Source: Reichenbachiella faecimaris
GTDB taxonomy: Bacteria > Bacteroidota > Bacteroidia > Cytophagales > Cyclobacteriaceae
Length of the DNA stretch: 64,000 bases
Assembly (NCBI RefSeq): GCF_900176375.1
Contig: NZ_FWYF01000001.1
Location: forward strand, 186,001-250,000
Reading direction: 5' to 3'
Shown here: positions 24,190 through 32,289 of the stretch, piece by piece
Layout: the number at the start of each line of letters is the position of its first letter
How positions within the stretch are numbered: the stretch's first letter is position 1
Program-made: the position numbers and the translations under genes
Notes under the pieces: generated by a model
What the model was told of the DNA's origin: nothing
The model's input: only the letters and a program-made list of their open reading frames with translations
The model's database searches: none

Positions 24190-24969
24190 CTAACTACTGC
24201 GTCTGATGAGCGATACCTCATCTGGGTCTAGGGCACATTCCTCCAAAGGTTTGAATCGTTTTTCAATTGCTTTAGTAGTGAGTACTGAGGCGTATCGATC
24301 TTTCAGACTATCAATACTGCCTTGATGAAGTTCAGGAGTCACTGTGGTGCAAGCGTCCTCCACTAGCGTGACCAGGTAGCCCAAGTCACAGGCATCTCGA
24401 ATGGTAGTTTCTACGCATTCATTGGTATACACTCCGGCCACGATCAGTTCATTGATTTTAAGATTTTGAAGCACGTAATTCAGGTTGGTAGAAGAAAATA
24501 CCCCACTGGCGGTTTTATTGATCACTATTTCATCTCCTTGAGGTGCTACCTCTGGGAGAAATTCTGCTTCTTTAGATCCAGGTGCCGCCAGTAGATTTAA
24601 TCTTTTGTGACCGTTACCACGATCTCTTCCGTCCTGAGTAAGTGATTGAATTCTGGTATGAATCACTTCCATTTTTTTGTTACGAAAGGTTTTCAAAAGC
24701 TTTTGTACATTGGGCAAAACACTTGCCTGCAGGGTGTCAAAATAATAATCTTGCTGGGCCTTAGGAATTCCAGATGTCGTTACATCCTTGAAGACTCCAT
24801 GGCCTCTGGCGGCATCCAAATATTGGATGTCTATCACCAGAAGGGCTACTTCATGGTTCTCCAGATGTTCAATCCGCTCTTCAGTCTTGTCATCTACAAT
24901 ATCATGATAATATTCTTTGAGGGGGTCTAAAGAATCTGCTGGAATAAGGGGTCTGTCTATATCTGTCAT
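24190..24969 (-). CDS. Isochorismatase-like cysteine hydrolase
   Basis: The 259-residue protein has the family triad: Asp47 in ALLVIDIQY, Lys in VINKTASGVFSST and Cys in AGVYTNECVETTIRDA, plus the cis-peptide region before it. Relatives include N-carbamoylsarcosine amidase, ureidoacrylate amidohydrolase and nicotinamidase, which hydrolyse amide or carbamoyl bonds. The first 40 residues are an extension beyond the minimal fold. It overlaps the M20 hydrolase gene by 4 bp and closes the carbamoyl-related operon, so an amide or ureido substrate is more likely than isochorismate. Confidence 0.88.
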   Translation of the reverse strand: MTDIDRPLIPADSLDPLKEYYHDIVDDKTEERIEHLENHEVALLVIDIQYLDAARGHGVFKDVTTSGIPKAQQDYYFDTLQASVLPNVQKLLKTFRNKKMEVIHTRIQSLTQDGRDRGNGHKRLNLLAAPGSKEAEFLPEVAPQGDEIVINKTASGVFSSTNLNYVLQNLKINELIVAGVYTNECVETTIRDACDLGYLVTLVEDACTTVTPELHQGSIDSLKDRYASVLTTKAIEKRFKPLEECALDPDEVSLIRRSS

Positions 24970-26198
24970 TTTGATAAATCTAAGATGGTGTTCAACATCA
25001 GATTGGCACCCTGTTCGATGTGGTGCCAGTCAGTCCATTCGTGAGGCGAGTGACTCACTCCGTTTTTACTGGGAACGAAAATCATTCCAATGGGCGCTAT
25101 TTTTGCCATCATTTGTGCATCATGTGCCGCGCCACTAGGCATCAATTTATAACCATAGGCCAGTTTTTTGGCATTCGCCTCAATACTTTTTTTAATGACA
25201 GCATCGCAAGCAACTGGTTCTATCACGCTTACTTCGTTAAAATCAAATTGGAGTCCTCTCCTACGTGCAATCGCAGACAAAGTCTTTCTACAGGCTGTTT
25301 TGATTTCTTCAAGTACTTCAATATTTACATCTCTGGCATCAATGCTAAACTCGACTTTACCCGGAACGGTATTAGCAGATCCTGGATACAGTGCGGCGTT
25401 TCCTATGGTGACACGGGAAGCCTCGCTCCCATTTTCATCCAGGATTCTGGGAATCTCATGGGCAAAGTCTGCCAAGCCCATAAAGGCGTCTTTGCGCAAT
25501 TCCATGGGCGTAGTACCTGCGTGATTGGCTGCCCCTGTGAGTTGCACTTGCCATTTAAACAAACCTGTAATATCAGTAACAATCCCCACGGACAACTCTT
25601 CTACATCCAATACAGGCCCTTGTTCAATGTGCAATTCCAGATAGTATTTGATTTGTTCTGAAGGTCTGGATGCGTCCAATGCTTGGTATGGATCATACCC
25701 TAAGGCTTTAACGACCTCCTTCAGCGCCTGTCCGTCCAAGTCTGTTGCTTCTTCAATTATGCCAGGGTTCAATTGACCAGACAGTGCTCTGGAACCAAAC
25801 ATTCCACCAAATCTGCCTTCTTCATCACTGAATGCGATCAATTCCAAAGGAACTGAGGTTTGGATGTTTTCTTCTTTGATTCTGGTTAGGCATTCCAGAC
25901 CAACAAGCACGCCCAAAGCTCCGTCCAATGCACCAGCATTGGGTACAGTATCTATGTGTGAACCTATCAGAATAGCTGGCTGTTCTTGATTGTTGGTGTC
26001 TTCTAGTCGCCCAATCATGTTGAGTGCTCCATCCAGGTGTGAGGGTATTCGGGCAGATTTCAATTGAGCACTCAGCCATTTTCTTGCCTCCTGTTCTTTT
26101 GGAGTGAAAGCCATGCGATAGATGCCACCATCTTCCTGTCGGCCAATTTGTGCCAGTGTATTGATATGATCCTTCAGTCTGTCAAAATTAATCGTCAT
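24966..26198 (-). CDS. M20-family Zn-dependent hydrolase (carbamoylase / allantoate amidohydrolase type)
   Basis: The 410-residue protein carries GSHIDTVPNAGALDGALGV (His and bridging Asp), FSDEEGRFGGMFGSRAL (Glu ligands), LELHIEQGPVLD, the lid motif NHAGTTPMELRKDAF and SGAAHDAQMMA with a C-terminal HSPHEW. This set defines the hydantoinase/carbamoylase branch (N-carbamoyl-L-amino-acid hydrolase, beta-ureidopropionase, allantoate amidohydrolase). It cleaves a ureido group to amine, CO2 and ammonia in the cytosol. It lies 84 bp after asnB and overlaps the isochorismatase-like gene. The exact substrate is open. Confidence 0.9.
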   Translation of the reverse strand: MTINFDRLKDHINTLAQIGRQEDGGIYRMAFTPKEQEARKWLSAQLKSARIPSHLDGALNMIGRLEDTNNQEQPAILIGSHIDTVPNAGALDGALGVLVGLECLTRIKEENIQTSVPLELIAFSDEEGRFGGMFGSRALSGQLNPGIIEEATDLDGQALKEVVKALGYDPYQALDASRPSEQIKYYLELHIEQGPVLDVEELSVGIVTDITGLFKWQVQLTGAANHAGTTPMELRKDAFMGLADFAHEIPRILDENGSEASRVTIGNAALYPGSANTVPGKVEFSIDARDVNIEVLEEIKTACRKTLSAIARRRGLQFDFNEVSVIEPVACDAVIKKSIEANAKKLAYGYKLMPSGAAHDAQMMAKIAPIGMIFVPSKNGVSHSPHEWTDWHHIEQGANLMLNTILDLSK

Positions 26199-26282
26199 AA
26201 TTGTCGTTTAGATCTCTCCATTCATTCGTCGAAATGATACCAAAAACATGATGCACTTTTTTCTGTTGCTCCTACTGGAGAG

Positions 26283-28274
26283 TTAAACCACCAACTCAGG
26301 CTCTTGACCCACCACGAATTGTTTGTGTAATACATGCAATCCTAGTAAATGATTGATCAGCGCATCTTTTCGCACGAGCGAAACAGGATCTTTGTCGTTT
26401 TGGTAATCCTTCATGAATTGATTCAAACGTTTTGGGTCAAACAATCCTGCCTCACGGACTACATCTTCATTCATGTACTGATCCAATAATGAATTGAGGG
26501 CTCGTTTTTTCTTTTCTTCTGTATGTGCTGGTGGAGACATGAAAGCGAATTTTTCTCTCTCATAAAGCACGGTAGGCAAGATTTCTTTCATGGCTTCACG
26601 TAGCACCCATTTCTCTGTGTTGCCTTTGATTCTTAAATGTGGTGGAATATCCCGAGCCATTTCCGCCACATGGTGATCTAGAAAAGCTGGTCTAGACTCC
26701 ATTGAATTCGCCATATCTACGCGATCACCACCCCAGTTGAGAATTTGACATTCCAGCATGGTTTTACTCCAGGTGTACTGTGCTTTGTCCAAAGCATGAC
26801 GGCCTTTGAGTTGGTTGGGATCGAAGCTTTGCGCGATGGCCGCAATCGGATCGTAATCTCTGATGTCATCCAAGATGTCATCGTGCAGCAACGGCCTTGC
26901 AATACCTAAAGTATGCATCCACGGCTGAATCCATGAAGGGGTAAATCCACAGATGCCGTCCATTACTGGATGGTTCAAATGCTCTTCAGAAAGAATGGCA
27001 CCCTTAAACAAGCTGTTGGTTTTGTCCATCAATTGTTGGTAGCTTTTTAGCTCTTCCTTGCTGGCGCTGTTGGTACCATTGAGTGAAGAATAGCCATATT
27101 TGAGCATGTCTCTTTTCAGTGCTGGGTAACCACCAAATAGTTCGTCTGAGCCTTCGCCAGTCACCACTACCCGATAGCCACATTCATTGACTCGCTTACT
27201 CATGCGATATTTGGCGACCCCTAGTGTATTATAGAACGTGCGCTCTGCATGCCATAAGGTTTTGATATAATTATCGCCATATAACTCGCTGGCAGACAGG
27301 TTGATCTGCTCTTGATCTGCCCGTACACGGTCGGCCATTTCTTTGGCAATTGGTGCCTCGTCATAGGCTTTATTGTCAAAACTGATGGTAAACGCTTTGA
27401 CTGGCGATTGCTGCATGGAAGAAGCCAATCCCAACATGGAGCAGCTGTCTATACCACCTGATAGATAGCACCCCACGGGTACATCAGCCTCCAAGCGCAA
27501 GGCGACAGCCTCTAAAAGTTCATCTTGTACTCGCTTGATATGGTAGTCTGCTGGTTTACTCAGATCTCTGTCGTTCTCCATTGGAAAATCCATATCCCAG
27601 TACTTCTGATCTTGAATGTCGAGACTGTCTCCATTACGTTGGATGATGAGCATGTGCCCTGGTCTGAGGGCATGAATATCTTTGTAGGCACTGGTGCCTG
27701 GCACCATGGTATGCATCAACTGATGTAGCACTGCCTGATTATCAAAACTTCTGGGCACTTCTGGGTGAGCAAAGAGCGATTTGATCTCTGAACCCCAAAA
27801 TACGTTTGCCTCCTTGATATGATAAAACAGGGGCTTTACACCAAAGCGATCTCGGACTAAGATCAAACGATCTTTTTCTTCATCGTAAAGGGAAATGGCA
27901 AATTCTCCTCTGAGGTGATCTACAAAACTCAAACCATGCTTTTGATACAGCGGCAACGCGATTTCGCTGTCGCTTTTAGAATCGAATGCAAACCCTTCTA
28001 ATCTGAGATTGGTTCTGATTCTTTTATAGTCATAAAATTCACCATTGACAGTCAGTACGTTCTTTTTGTTTTGACTGTATAAGGGCTGTGAACCCGTATC
28101 CAAATCAATGATGGACAAACGGGCATGCCCCATGGCCAGTCCTTTTTCTTCATTGAAATGAAACCCATAACCATCCGGGCCGCGATGATGCAGGCTGCTG
28201 GCCATATTCTTTAAGTTCATTTCCGCAGCAGGCTCTAATCTCCCTGCTTTCCAGTATCCAGTTATTCCGCACAT
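26283..28274 (-). CDS. asnB: Asparagine synthase (glutamine-hydrolysing)
   Basis: The 663-residue enzyme starts MCGITGYW with the Cys2 nucleophile of class II glutamine amidotransferases, followed by HRGPDGYGFHF and MGHARLSIIDL. The synthetase half has the PP-loop SGGIDSCSMLGL and the GEGSDELFGGYP motif. It transfers amide nitrogen from glutamine to a carboxylate activated by ATP. It is 3 bp downstream of the carbamoyltransferase-like gene and inside an operon with carbamoyl-hydrolysing enzymes, so it may amidate a pathway intermediate rather than serve general asparagine supply. The length is typical of the AsnB group. Confidence 0.92.
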   Translation of the reverse strand: MCGITGYWKAGRLEPAAEMNLKNMASSLHHRGPDGYGFHFNEEKGLAMGHARLSIIDLDTGSQPLYSQNKKNVLTVNGEFYDYKRIRTNLRLEGFAFDSKSDSEIALPLYQKHGLSFVDHLRGEFAISLYDEEKDRLILVRDRFGVKPLFYHIKEANVFWGSEIKSLFAHPEVPRSFDNQAVLHQLMHTMVPGTSAYKDIHALRPGHMLIIQRNGDSLDIQDQKYWDMDFPMENDRDLSKPADYHIKRVQDELLEAVALRLEADVPVGCYLSGGIDSCSMLGLASSMQQSPVKAFTISFDNKAYDEAPIAKEMADRVRADQEQINLSASELYGDNYIKTLWHAERTFYNTLGVAKYRMSKRVNECGYRVVVTGEGSDELFGGYPALKRDMLKYGYSSLNGTNSASKEELKSYQQLMDKTNSLFKGAILSEEHLNHPVMDGICGFTPSWIQPWMHTLGIARPLLHDDILDDIRDYDPIAAIAQSFDPNQLKGRHALDKAQYTWSKTMLECQILNWGGDRVDMANSMESRPAFLDHHVAEMARDIPPHLRIKGNTEKWVLREAMKEILPTVLYEREKFAFMSPPAHTEEKKKRALNSLLDQYMNEDVVREAGLFDPKRLNQFMKDYQNDKDPVSLVRKDALINHLLGLHVLHKQFVVGQEPELVV

Positions 28275-28277
28275 GAC

Positions 28278-29360
28278 CTATTGTATTTCGTCTTTTGGTA
28301 TTTTATGAAATCTATTGAGAATGGAGATAAATAGCGCCTGCCTTACAAAGACAGCTCCATGCGCTTGGGTAAAGTATAAATTATGATGGGTGCCGTCCAG
28401 CATGGGATCGAGCTCGTCGAGTCGAGCCAATGGGTGTAGCACTACTGCATCATCTTTCATTTTGGTATTTTCGTCCAGTTTGAATCTGGAATCCAGAGAT
28501 TTATAACTATCACCCAAAAAGGCAATGGAGTTCATATAGATAATATCTAAGTCGCTCACCACATCGTTGACATCATTGGATATAAAGACTTCAATGCCAG
28601 ATTTTTCTACTTTTTCAGTCAATTCTTCACCCAATGGGTCGGCCATCTCAGAAATCAAAGAGATCTTTTTGATACTGTCTTTAAACAGCAATGACATACG
28701 CAAAAAGCTATTGACTGCCCGCATACTTCCGGGTGTTCCCAGTATCCCTAAATGAATTCTGTTTTCAGGTTTTAGCTTCCCCTTGAGCTTGGGTTTCCAT
28801 TTCAGAATGGCAAACCAATCTGCCAGTGATTGTGTGGGGTGCTCTCCAGTACCATTGCCAGCATTGATCAAAGGAACCCTTAGATTATGCATAATTTCAT
28901 CAATTGCATCTGTATCAGTATGGCGCATAACCACGCAATCTGCATAGGCATTGAACATTTCTCCAATGTCTGGTAAAGATTCTCCTTTGGCTTGCCCTGT
29001 GGATTTGCCTTCTGGTATGCTTATGATTTTACCATCCAATCTTAACACTGCACTTTCAAACGATAAGCGCGTTCTTGTGCTTGCCTCAAAAAAGGCTGTA
29101 ATGATAATTTTACCATCTAATGGATGAGATTTGGCAATTTCTTTGCTTTCAAGTAAGGCAGCAAATTTGCAGACTTCGAGAACCAGTTCTTTGTCGAACT
29201 GATCTACGGAAAGTACACTTTGGCCAGTTAGTTTTTTTAAAACCTCAAGATTGATGGGATCCTTTTCTATAAGTCCCTGTGGATCCAGATTCAGTCCATC
29301 TGATTCTAAGGGGTCTTGATCAAGCGTGCTTTCTTCGGGATTAAATTTATCTGTTACCAT
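28278..29360 (-). CDS. Aspartate/ornithine-carbamoyltransferase-like enzyme lacking the Asp-binding loop motif
   Basis: The 360-residue protein has the carbamoyl-phosphate motif FEASTRTRLSFESA, a K-containing 80s loop (GQAKGESLPD), VVMRHTD, AGNGTGEHPTQSLADW and LHPLARLDELD, all close to ATCase. Where ATCase has RxQ for aspartate (YMTRVQ), this protein has YMNSIAFLGD, so the amine substrate is probably not aspartate. An acidic 50-residue N-terminal extension is also unusual. Context with asnB and two carbamoyl/amide hydrolases suggests carbamoylation of a special amine. It should not be called pyrB without proof. Confidence 0.82.
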   Translation of the reverse strand: MVTDKFNPEESTLDQDPLESDGLNLDPQGLIEKDPINLEVLKKLTGQSVLSVDQFDKELVLEVCKFAALLESKEIAKSHPLDGKIIITAFFEASTRTRLSFESAVLRLDGKIISIPEGKSTGQAKGESLPDIGEMFNAYADCVVMRHTDTDAIDEIMHNLRVPLINAGNGTGEHPTQSLADWFAILKWKPKLKGKLKPENRIHLGILGTPGSMRAVNSFLRMSLLFKDSIKKISLISEMADPLGEELTEKVEKSGIEVFISNDVNDVVSDLDIIYMNSIAFLGDSYKSLDSRFKLDENTKMKDDAVVLHPLARLDELDPMLDGTHHNLYFTQAHGAVFVRQALFISILNRFHKIPKDEIQ

Positions 29361-29476
29361 AGTTTCTTCGATTTAATGTCCTTTATGAAAAGCCATACCA
29401 ATGACACCACTGTGGCAATAATTCCAGCCAGGGCTAGCATTATTAATACGCTCAAAAAAGTTTGTGAAAAATACAT
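29354..29476 (-). CDS. 40-residue membrane peptide, likely symporter small accessory protein
   Basis: I found this short gene by translating the gap between the symporter and the carbamoyltransferase. It starts ATG at 29476, 6 bp after the symporter stop codon, and ends TAA at 29354, overlapping the next start by 7 bp. The product is MYFSQTFLSVLIMLALAG followed by a hydrophobic run and a basic tail ending KSKKLW: one membrane helix. Peptides of this size next to SSS and NSS transporters in Bacteroidota act as, or are annotated as, small accessory subunits. Its tight spacing on both sides supports translation. Confidence 0.75.
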   Translation of the reverse strand: MYFSQTFLSVLIMLALAGIIATVVSLVWLFIKDIKSKKLW

Positions 29477-29482
29477 GTCCAA

Positions 29483-30916
29483 TTATTTAGGTTGTGGATT
29501 TTCGTCTAAGGTCTTCCATTCAAAATTGTCTGGATAGATGTAGGTCATCAAAAGCACTGTGAGCATAGACACGGCTGCTCCAATCAATGAGGCTGTATAC
29601 CAGCCCAGTTGGAAATAGGCCATCAGGCCTACTGTACTTCCTAATAACATGCCCCAGATGGCGCCCTTGGCATTGGCTTTCTTCCAAAACAATCCAGTGA
29701 CAATAGGCCAAATGGTACTGCCTACCATAGGGCCAGCAAAAAACAATACTGTGGCCAACGTACCTATTCTTGGCATGCAGAAAGCCCAGGCTAAAAGCCC
29801 CAAGCCAATGATGATACTGCCAGAAACTTTTCTCAATGTCTTTTCTCCTGCTAAAGGATTTAGCATCTTTCTGTAGATATCCTCAGTGATCAAATCAGAA
29901 GTAGCGGCCAGTAAACTATCTATACTAGAGGCGAGTGAACAAAAGAATACTGCAAAGACAATGATGGCGCCTGCTTGGCCTAAAACGCTTGCTGAAACTA
30001 GTGGCCCTACCATATCAGGGCTGGTGATATTGATCCCTAAAGAGCCACTGGTTAGTGCAATGAACCCAGCAGCAATAGGTACAGGGAACCAAAATAAACC
30101 AGAAAGTAAATAGGCCTTTTTCCCTACTTCTTGTCGCATGGCAAAAGCTCTACTCCACCATACATTGCTATGAAACACTTCGCCCAGACCAAATAGCATA
30201 TTATTGAATATGGACATGATAGCTGCTGGCATCAGTGCATTAAGCAGCATGGGTTTTTCAGTTGATACGTTAGTGTATATGGCACTAAAGTCAATTTGTG
30301 TCAGAACACCAATCCCTACAATTACGATCCCCACCAATATGATCAATGACTGAATGAAATCAGTCCCAATAACCGCATACATCCCTCCAAACAAGGTATA
30401 TATGACGCAGACCAGTAGGATAACTGTCATACCCAATTCATAAGGTATGCCGGCTATGGCATTCATGAGTATACCACCAGCCATACCCATGCTCACCAGC
30501 CAGGTAAAACCATAGAATATACTTATGACTAGAAACAATACCCAGGTAGGCTTACCATACCGAAGTCTAATAAAATCTCCACTGGTATAGCCAGATGGCA
30601 TCAGTTGCCGAATTCGTTTGGCTAAGGGTGCGAAAAGGAATAATCCAAATGAGGCAGTAGAATAGGCAATCATTCCCCAGATACCTAGCTGGAGTGCAAA
30701 CTGTGGAGCGAGCATGGTGGTATTTGAAGTCACCCAGGTGGCCATGGCAGTAGCAGCTCCAAAAGCCAATCCTACATTACGGCCTGCCACCATAAAACCA
30801 TCCATGTTTTTGGCTTTTCTACCCCAATAGATGCCTAAAACGATCCACATCAAACCTAGCGTGCCTAACAGAATCCATCCTGTTTCTGGGGAAATTATGA
30901 ATGATTGTTTATTCAT
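29483..30916 (-). CDS. Sodium:solute symporter (SSS family)
   Basis: The 477-residue protein has about 13 membrane helices. GRKAKNMDGFMVAGRNVGLAF near the N-terminus and the central GGMYAVIGTDFIQSLIILVG are standard SSS features. ASSIDSLLAATSDLITEDIY is the conserved sodium-site helix. ATWVTSNTTMLAP resembles the branch that includes urea transporter DUR3, which would suit a ureido substrate; that comparison is from memory and weak. It overlaps the FnIII-TM gene by 4 bp and is followed by its small accessory peptide. It imports a solute with Na+ across the inner membrane. Confidence 0.92.
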   Translation of the reverse strand: MNKQSFIISPETGWILLGTLGLMWIVLGIYWGRKAKNMDGFMVAGRNVGLAFGAATAMATWVTSNTTMLAPQFALQLGIWGMIAYSTASFGLFLFAPLAKRIRQLMPSGYTSGDFIRLRYGKPTWVLFLVISIFYGFTWLVSMGMAGGILMNAIAGIPYELGMTVILLVCVIYTLFGGMYAVIGTDFIQSLIILVGIVIVGIGVLTQIDFSAIYTNVSTEKPMLLNALMPAAIMSIFNNMLFGLGEVFHSNVWWSRAFAMRQEVGKKAYLLSGLFWFPVPIAAGFIALTSGSLGINITSPDMVGPLVSASVLGQAGAIIVFAVFFCSLASSIDSLLAATSDLITEDIYRKMLNPLAGEKTLRKVSGSIIIGLGLLAWAFCMPRIGTLATVLFFAGPMVGSTIWPIVTGLFWKKANAKGAIWGMLLGSTVGLMAYFQLGWYTASLIGAAVSMLTVLLMTYIYPDNFEWKTLDENPQPK

Positions 30917-31323
30917 GAATTAGTATTGGAAGTTCTAGCGCCTTTGACAACAATGAAGACCGTGCAGGCAAACACCAAAAAACCTATTCCGAATAAGGTG
31001 TAGGCGAGTGATAAAGGTTGATGTGCTACAGTTAGTTTGAGTGTATCAGACCAATTGGCCTTTTGATCCCCCACTCTAAAGTAATAGGTGCCATTATCTA
31101 GTCCAGATATAAAAGAAGCTTGATCAGGACCTTGGTAAATTGTTTTGGCATGTCTGAAATTTGGCTCAATAGATTGTTCTAAAATGTGATTTGTCACATC
31201 ACTACTCGTCCACTCTAATTGGATATAGCCGCTATTGGATTTGATATCCAAACTTGCGCTCGAGAATTCGATATTTGATGAATTGACTGATAAAACCCAG
31301 GATAATATGGCTAGTACTGTCAT
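30913..31323 (-). CDS. FnIII-like domain protein with C-terminal membrane helix
   Basis: The 136-residue protein has a signal-like N-terminus (MTVLAILSWVLSVNSS), a fibronectin type III-like domain (residues 20-100; VTNHILEQSIEPNFRHA and LDNGTYYFRVGDQKANWS are typical strands) and a membrane helix (YTLFGIGFLVFACTVFIVV) with a short cytosolic tail. It would be anchored in the inner membrane with the FnIII domain in the periplasm. Its 4-bp overlap with the symporter gene suggests a periplasmic partner of the transporter. No catalytic motif is seen. Confidence 0.72.
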   Translation of the reverse strand: MTVLAILSWVLSVNSSNIEFSSASLDIKSNSGYIQLEWTSSDVTNHILEQSIEPNFRHAKTIYQGPDQASFISGLDNGTYYFRVGDQKANWSDTLKLTVAHQPLSLAYTLFGIGFLVFACTVFIVVKGARTSNTNS

Positions 31324-31335
31324 AATTTGAGCGTT

Positions 31336-31569
31336 TTACTTTTTTTCTTGATCACTGTCCTCTTTGGCTTCAGCCGTAGATTCCTGCTCTTCTGGTGGCT
31401 CTTCGAGTATATTGCCAAACTCATCTACATACGCAATCATATCTTGTAGATCTCCACTCGTCTCTTCGTATTTTTTGTCTTCTTTTCTGAGTTGTTTTTC
31501 TTGTTTTTTCTTTCTCTTTTTCTCAGCTTTTTGTCTTTTAATAAATGCGTTGAAATTTTTTCTACCCAT
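31336..31569 (-). CDS. Small charged protein resembling the N-terminal leader of Bacteroidota cold-shock proteins
   Basis: The 77-residue product starts MGRKNFNAFIKRQKAEKKRK, a strongly basic helix, then has DLQDMIAYVDEFGNILEEPP and an acidic tail. The basic helix plus DMIAYVDEFGNI(x)PP pattern is what I recall at the N-terminus of many Bacteroidota cold-shock-domain proteins. Here the cold-shock domain itself is absent and the frame ends normally. RNA binding through the basic helix is possible. It is the first gene of the symporter/carbamoyl operon, directly after a palindrome-overlapped promoter. Confidence 0.7.
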   Translation of the reverse strand: MGRKNFNAFIKRQKAEKKRKKKQEKQLRKEDKKYEETSGDLQDMIAYVDEFGNILEEPPEEQESTAEAKEDSDQEKK

Positions 31570-31605
31570 AAATACTACTGTCCTTTCTCTTTAAATGTCA
31601 GTCCT

Positions 31606-31624
31606 GTATAGATATGTTCTATAC
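31606..31624 (-). promoter_or_regulatory. Inverted repeat in the operon leader, likely MarR-type operator
   Basis: GTATAG and CTATAC are perfect 6-bp arms around 7 bp. The half ATATGTTCTATAC matches, on the opposite strand, ATATGTTCTGTAGAACC at the second palindrome (31659-31670). Two related dyads in the leader of one operon, next to a MarR gene, suggest binding by that regulator. Confidence 0.5.
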
Positions 31625-31642
31625 GACATAAATAAATTTAGA

Positions 31643-31670
31643 CAAATGTAATAAAAAGGTTCTACAGAAC
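31643..31670 (-). promoter_or_regulatory. Bacteroidota-type promoter overlapped by a palindrome
   Basis: On the minus strand TACATTTG (31643-31650) matches the -7 consensus TANNTTTG exactly. About 20 bp upstream is TATG, a weak match to the -33 TTTG. Between them lies the palindrome GTTCT-AC-AGAAC (31659-31670). A repressor on this palindrome would block the sigma-ABfr contacts. The promoter points into the 77-residue gene and the operon behind it. Confidence 0.6.
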
Positions 31671-31714
31671 ATATTATTAAATAGTTCAATATCGAAATGT
31701 TTCTTTACAGTAAA

Positions 31715-32188
31715 TTAATCTATAGGTTCTTCTGGTGTGAGCAATGGAGAAGCATCCAATTTGTGAATTTGCATGGCTGATGTTATTATTTCCAGAGCAT
31801 TTTTTATCATTAAACGATTGTCATCTGTTAAGTTGTCCAATTTTTTAGCCAATCGGTCGTGTAGAACATTTGGAGTCTCTTCCAGTAATTTGATTCCTGA
31901 GGCCGTAAGCGTGATAGAAGTAACTCGCTTATCACCTTGTTTGGGTAATCGAACCACGTACCCTCTTTTCTCTAATCTATTGATAATACCCGTGACAGTA
32001 CTCGAATTTAGACTCAACAGATTCATCAACTCTTTATGGTTGGATTGATAGTTTGGACTCTTTTGTAAATGCCCCAGGCAGAGCAACTGCGTGATGCTCA
32101 AGCCAAATTCCTTCTGAATGCCTTTTGATTCAAGGTTTAATGAACGTACAATTTTACGAATGCTTACAATTATTTCAAGGGAATCCAT
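31715..32188 (-). CDS. MarR-family transcriptional regulator
   Basis: The 157-residue winged-helix protein has LLSLNSSTVTGIINRLEKRGYVVR (recognition helix and start of the wing) and KRVTSITLTASGIKLLE (wing and following helix), the MarR core. MarR dimers bind palindromes and release DNA when a small ligand binds. Its stop is 45 bp from the palindrome at 31659-31670, which overlaps the promoter of the symporter/carbamoyl operon on the same strand, so it is the natural candidate regulator of that operon. Confidence 0.88.
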   Translation of the reverse strand: MDSLEIIVSIRKIVRSLNLESKGIQKEFGLSITQLLCLGHLQKSPNYQSNHKELMNLLSLNSSTVTGIINRLEKRGYVVRLPKQGDKRVTSITLTASGIKLLEETPNVLHDRLAKKLDNLTDDNRLMIKNALEIITSAMQIHKLDASPLLTPEEPID

Positions 32189-32289
32189 GAATGGAGAAGT
32201 TAATGCTTACCACCCGTAATTTGATCAAGACCCCAATCTTTTCCAAATTTGGCTGATATACTACGATCGAAAATTCTATATCTATTTCA

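Noticed and set aside
25036-25050. Copy of the array repeat (CATTCGTGAGGCGAG) inside the M20 hydrolase gene
   Set aside because: It resembles only the degenerate copy near 20541 and encodes the conserved SHSPHEW segment of the enzyme, so coding constraint explains it.
25020-25661. 213-residue open frame on the plus strand
   Set aside because: It is antisense to the M20 hydrolase catalytic region and shows no family features; a shadow of the real gene.
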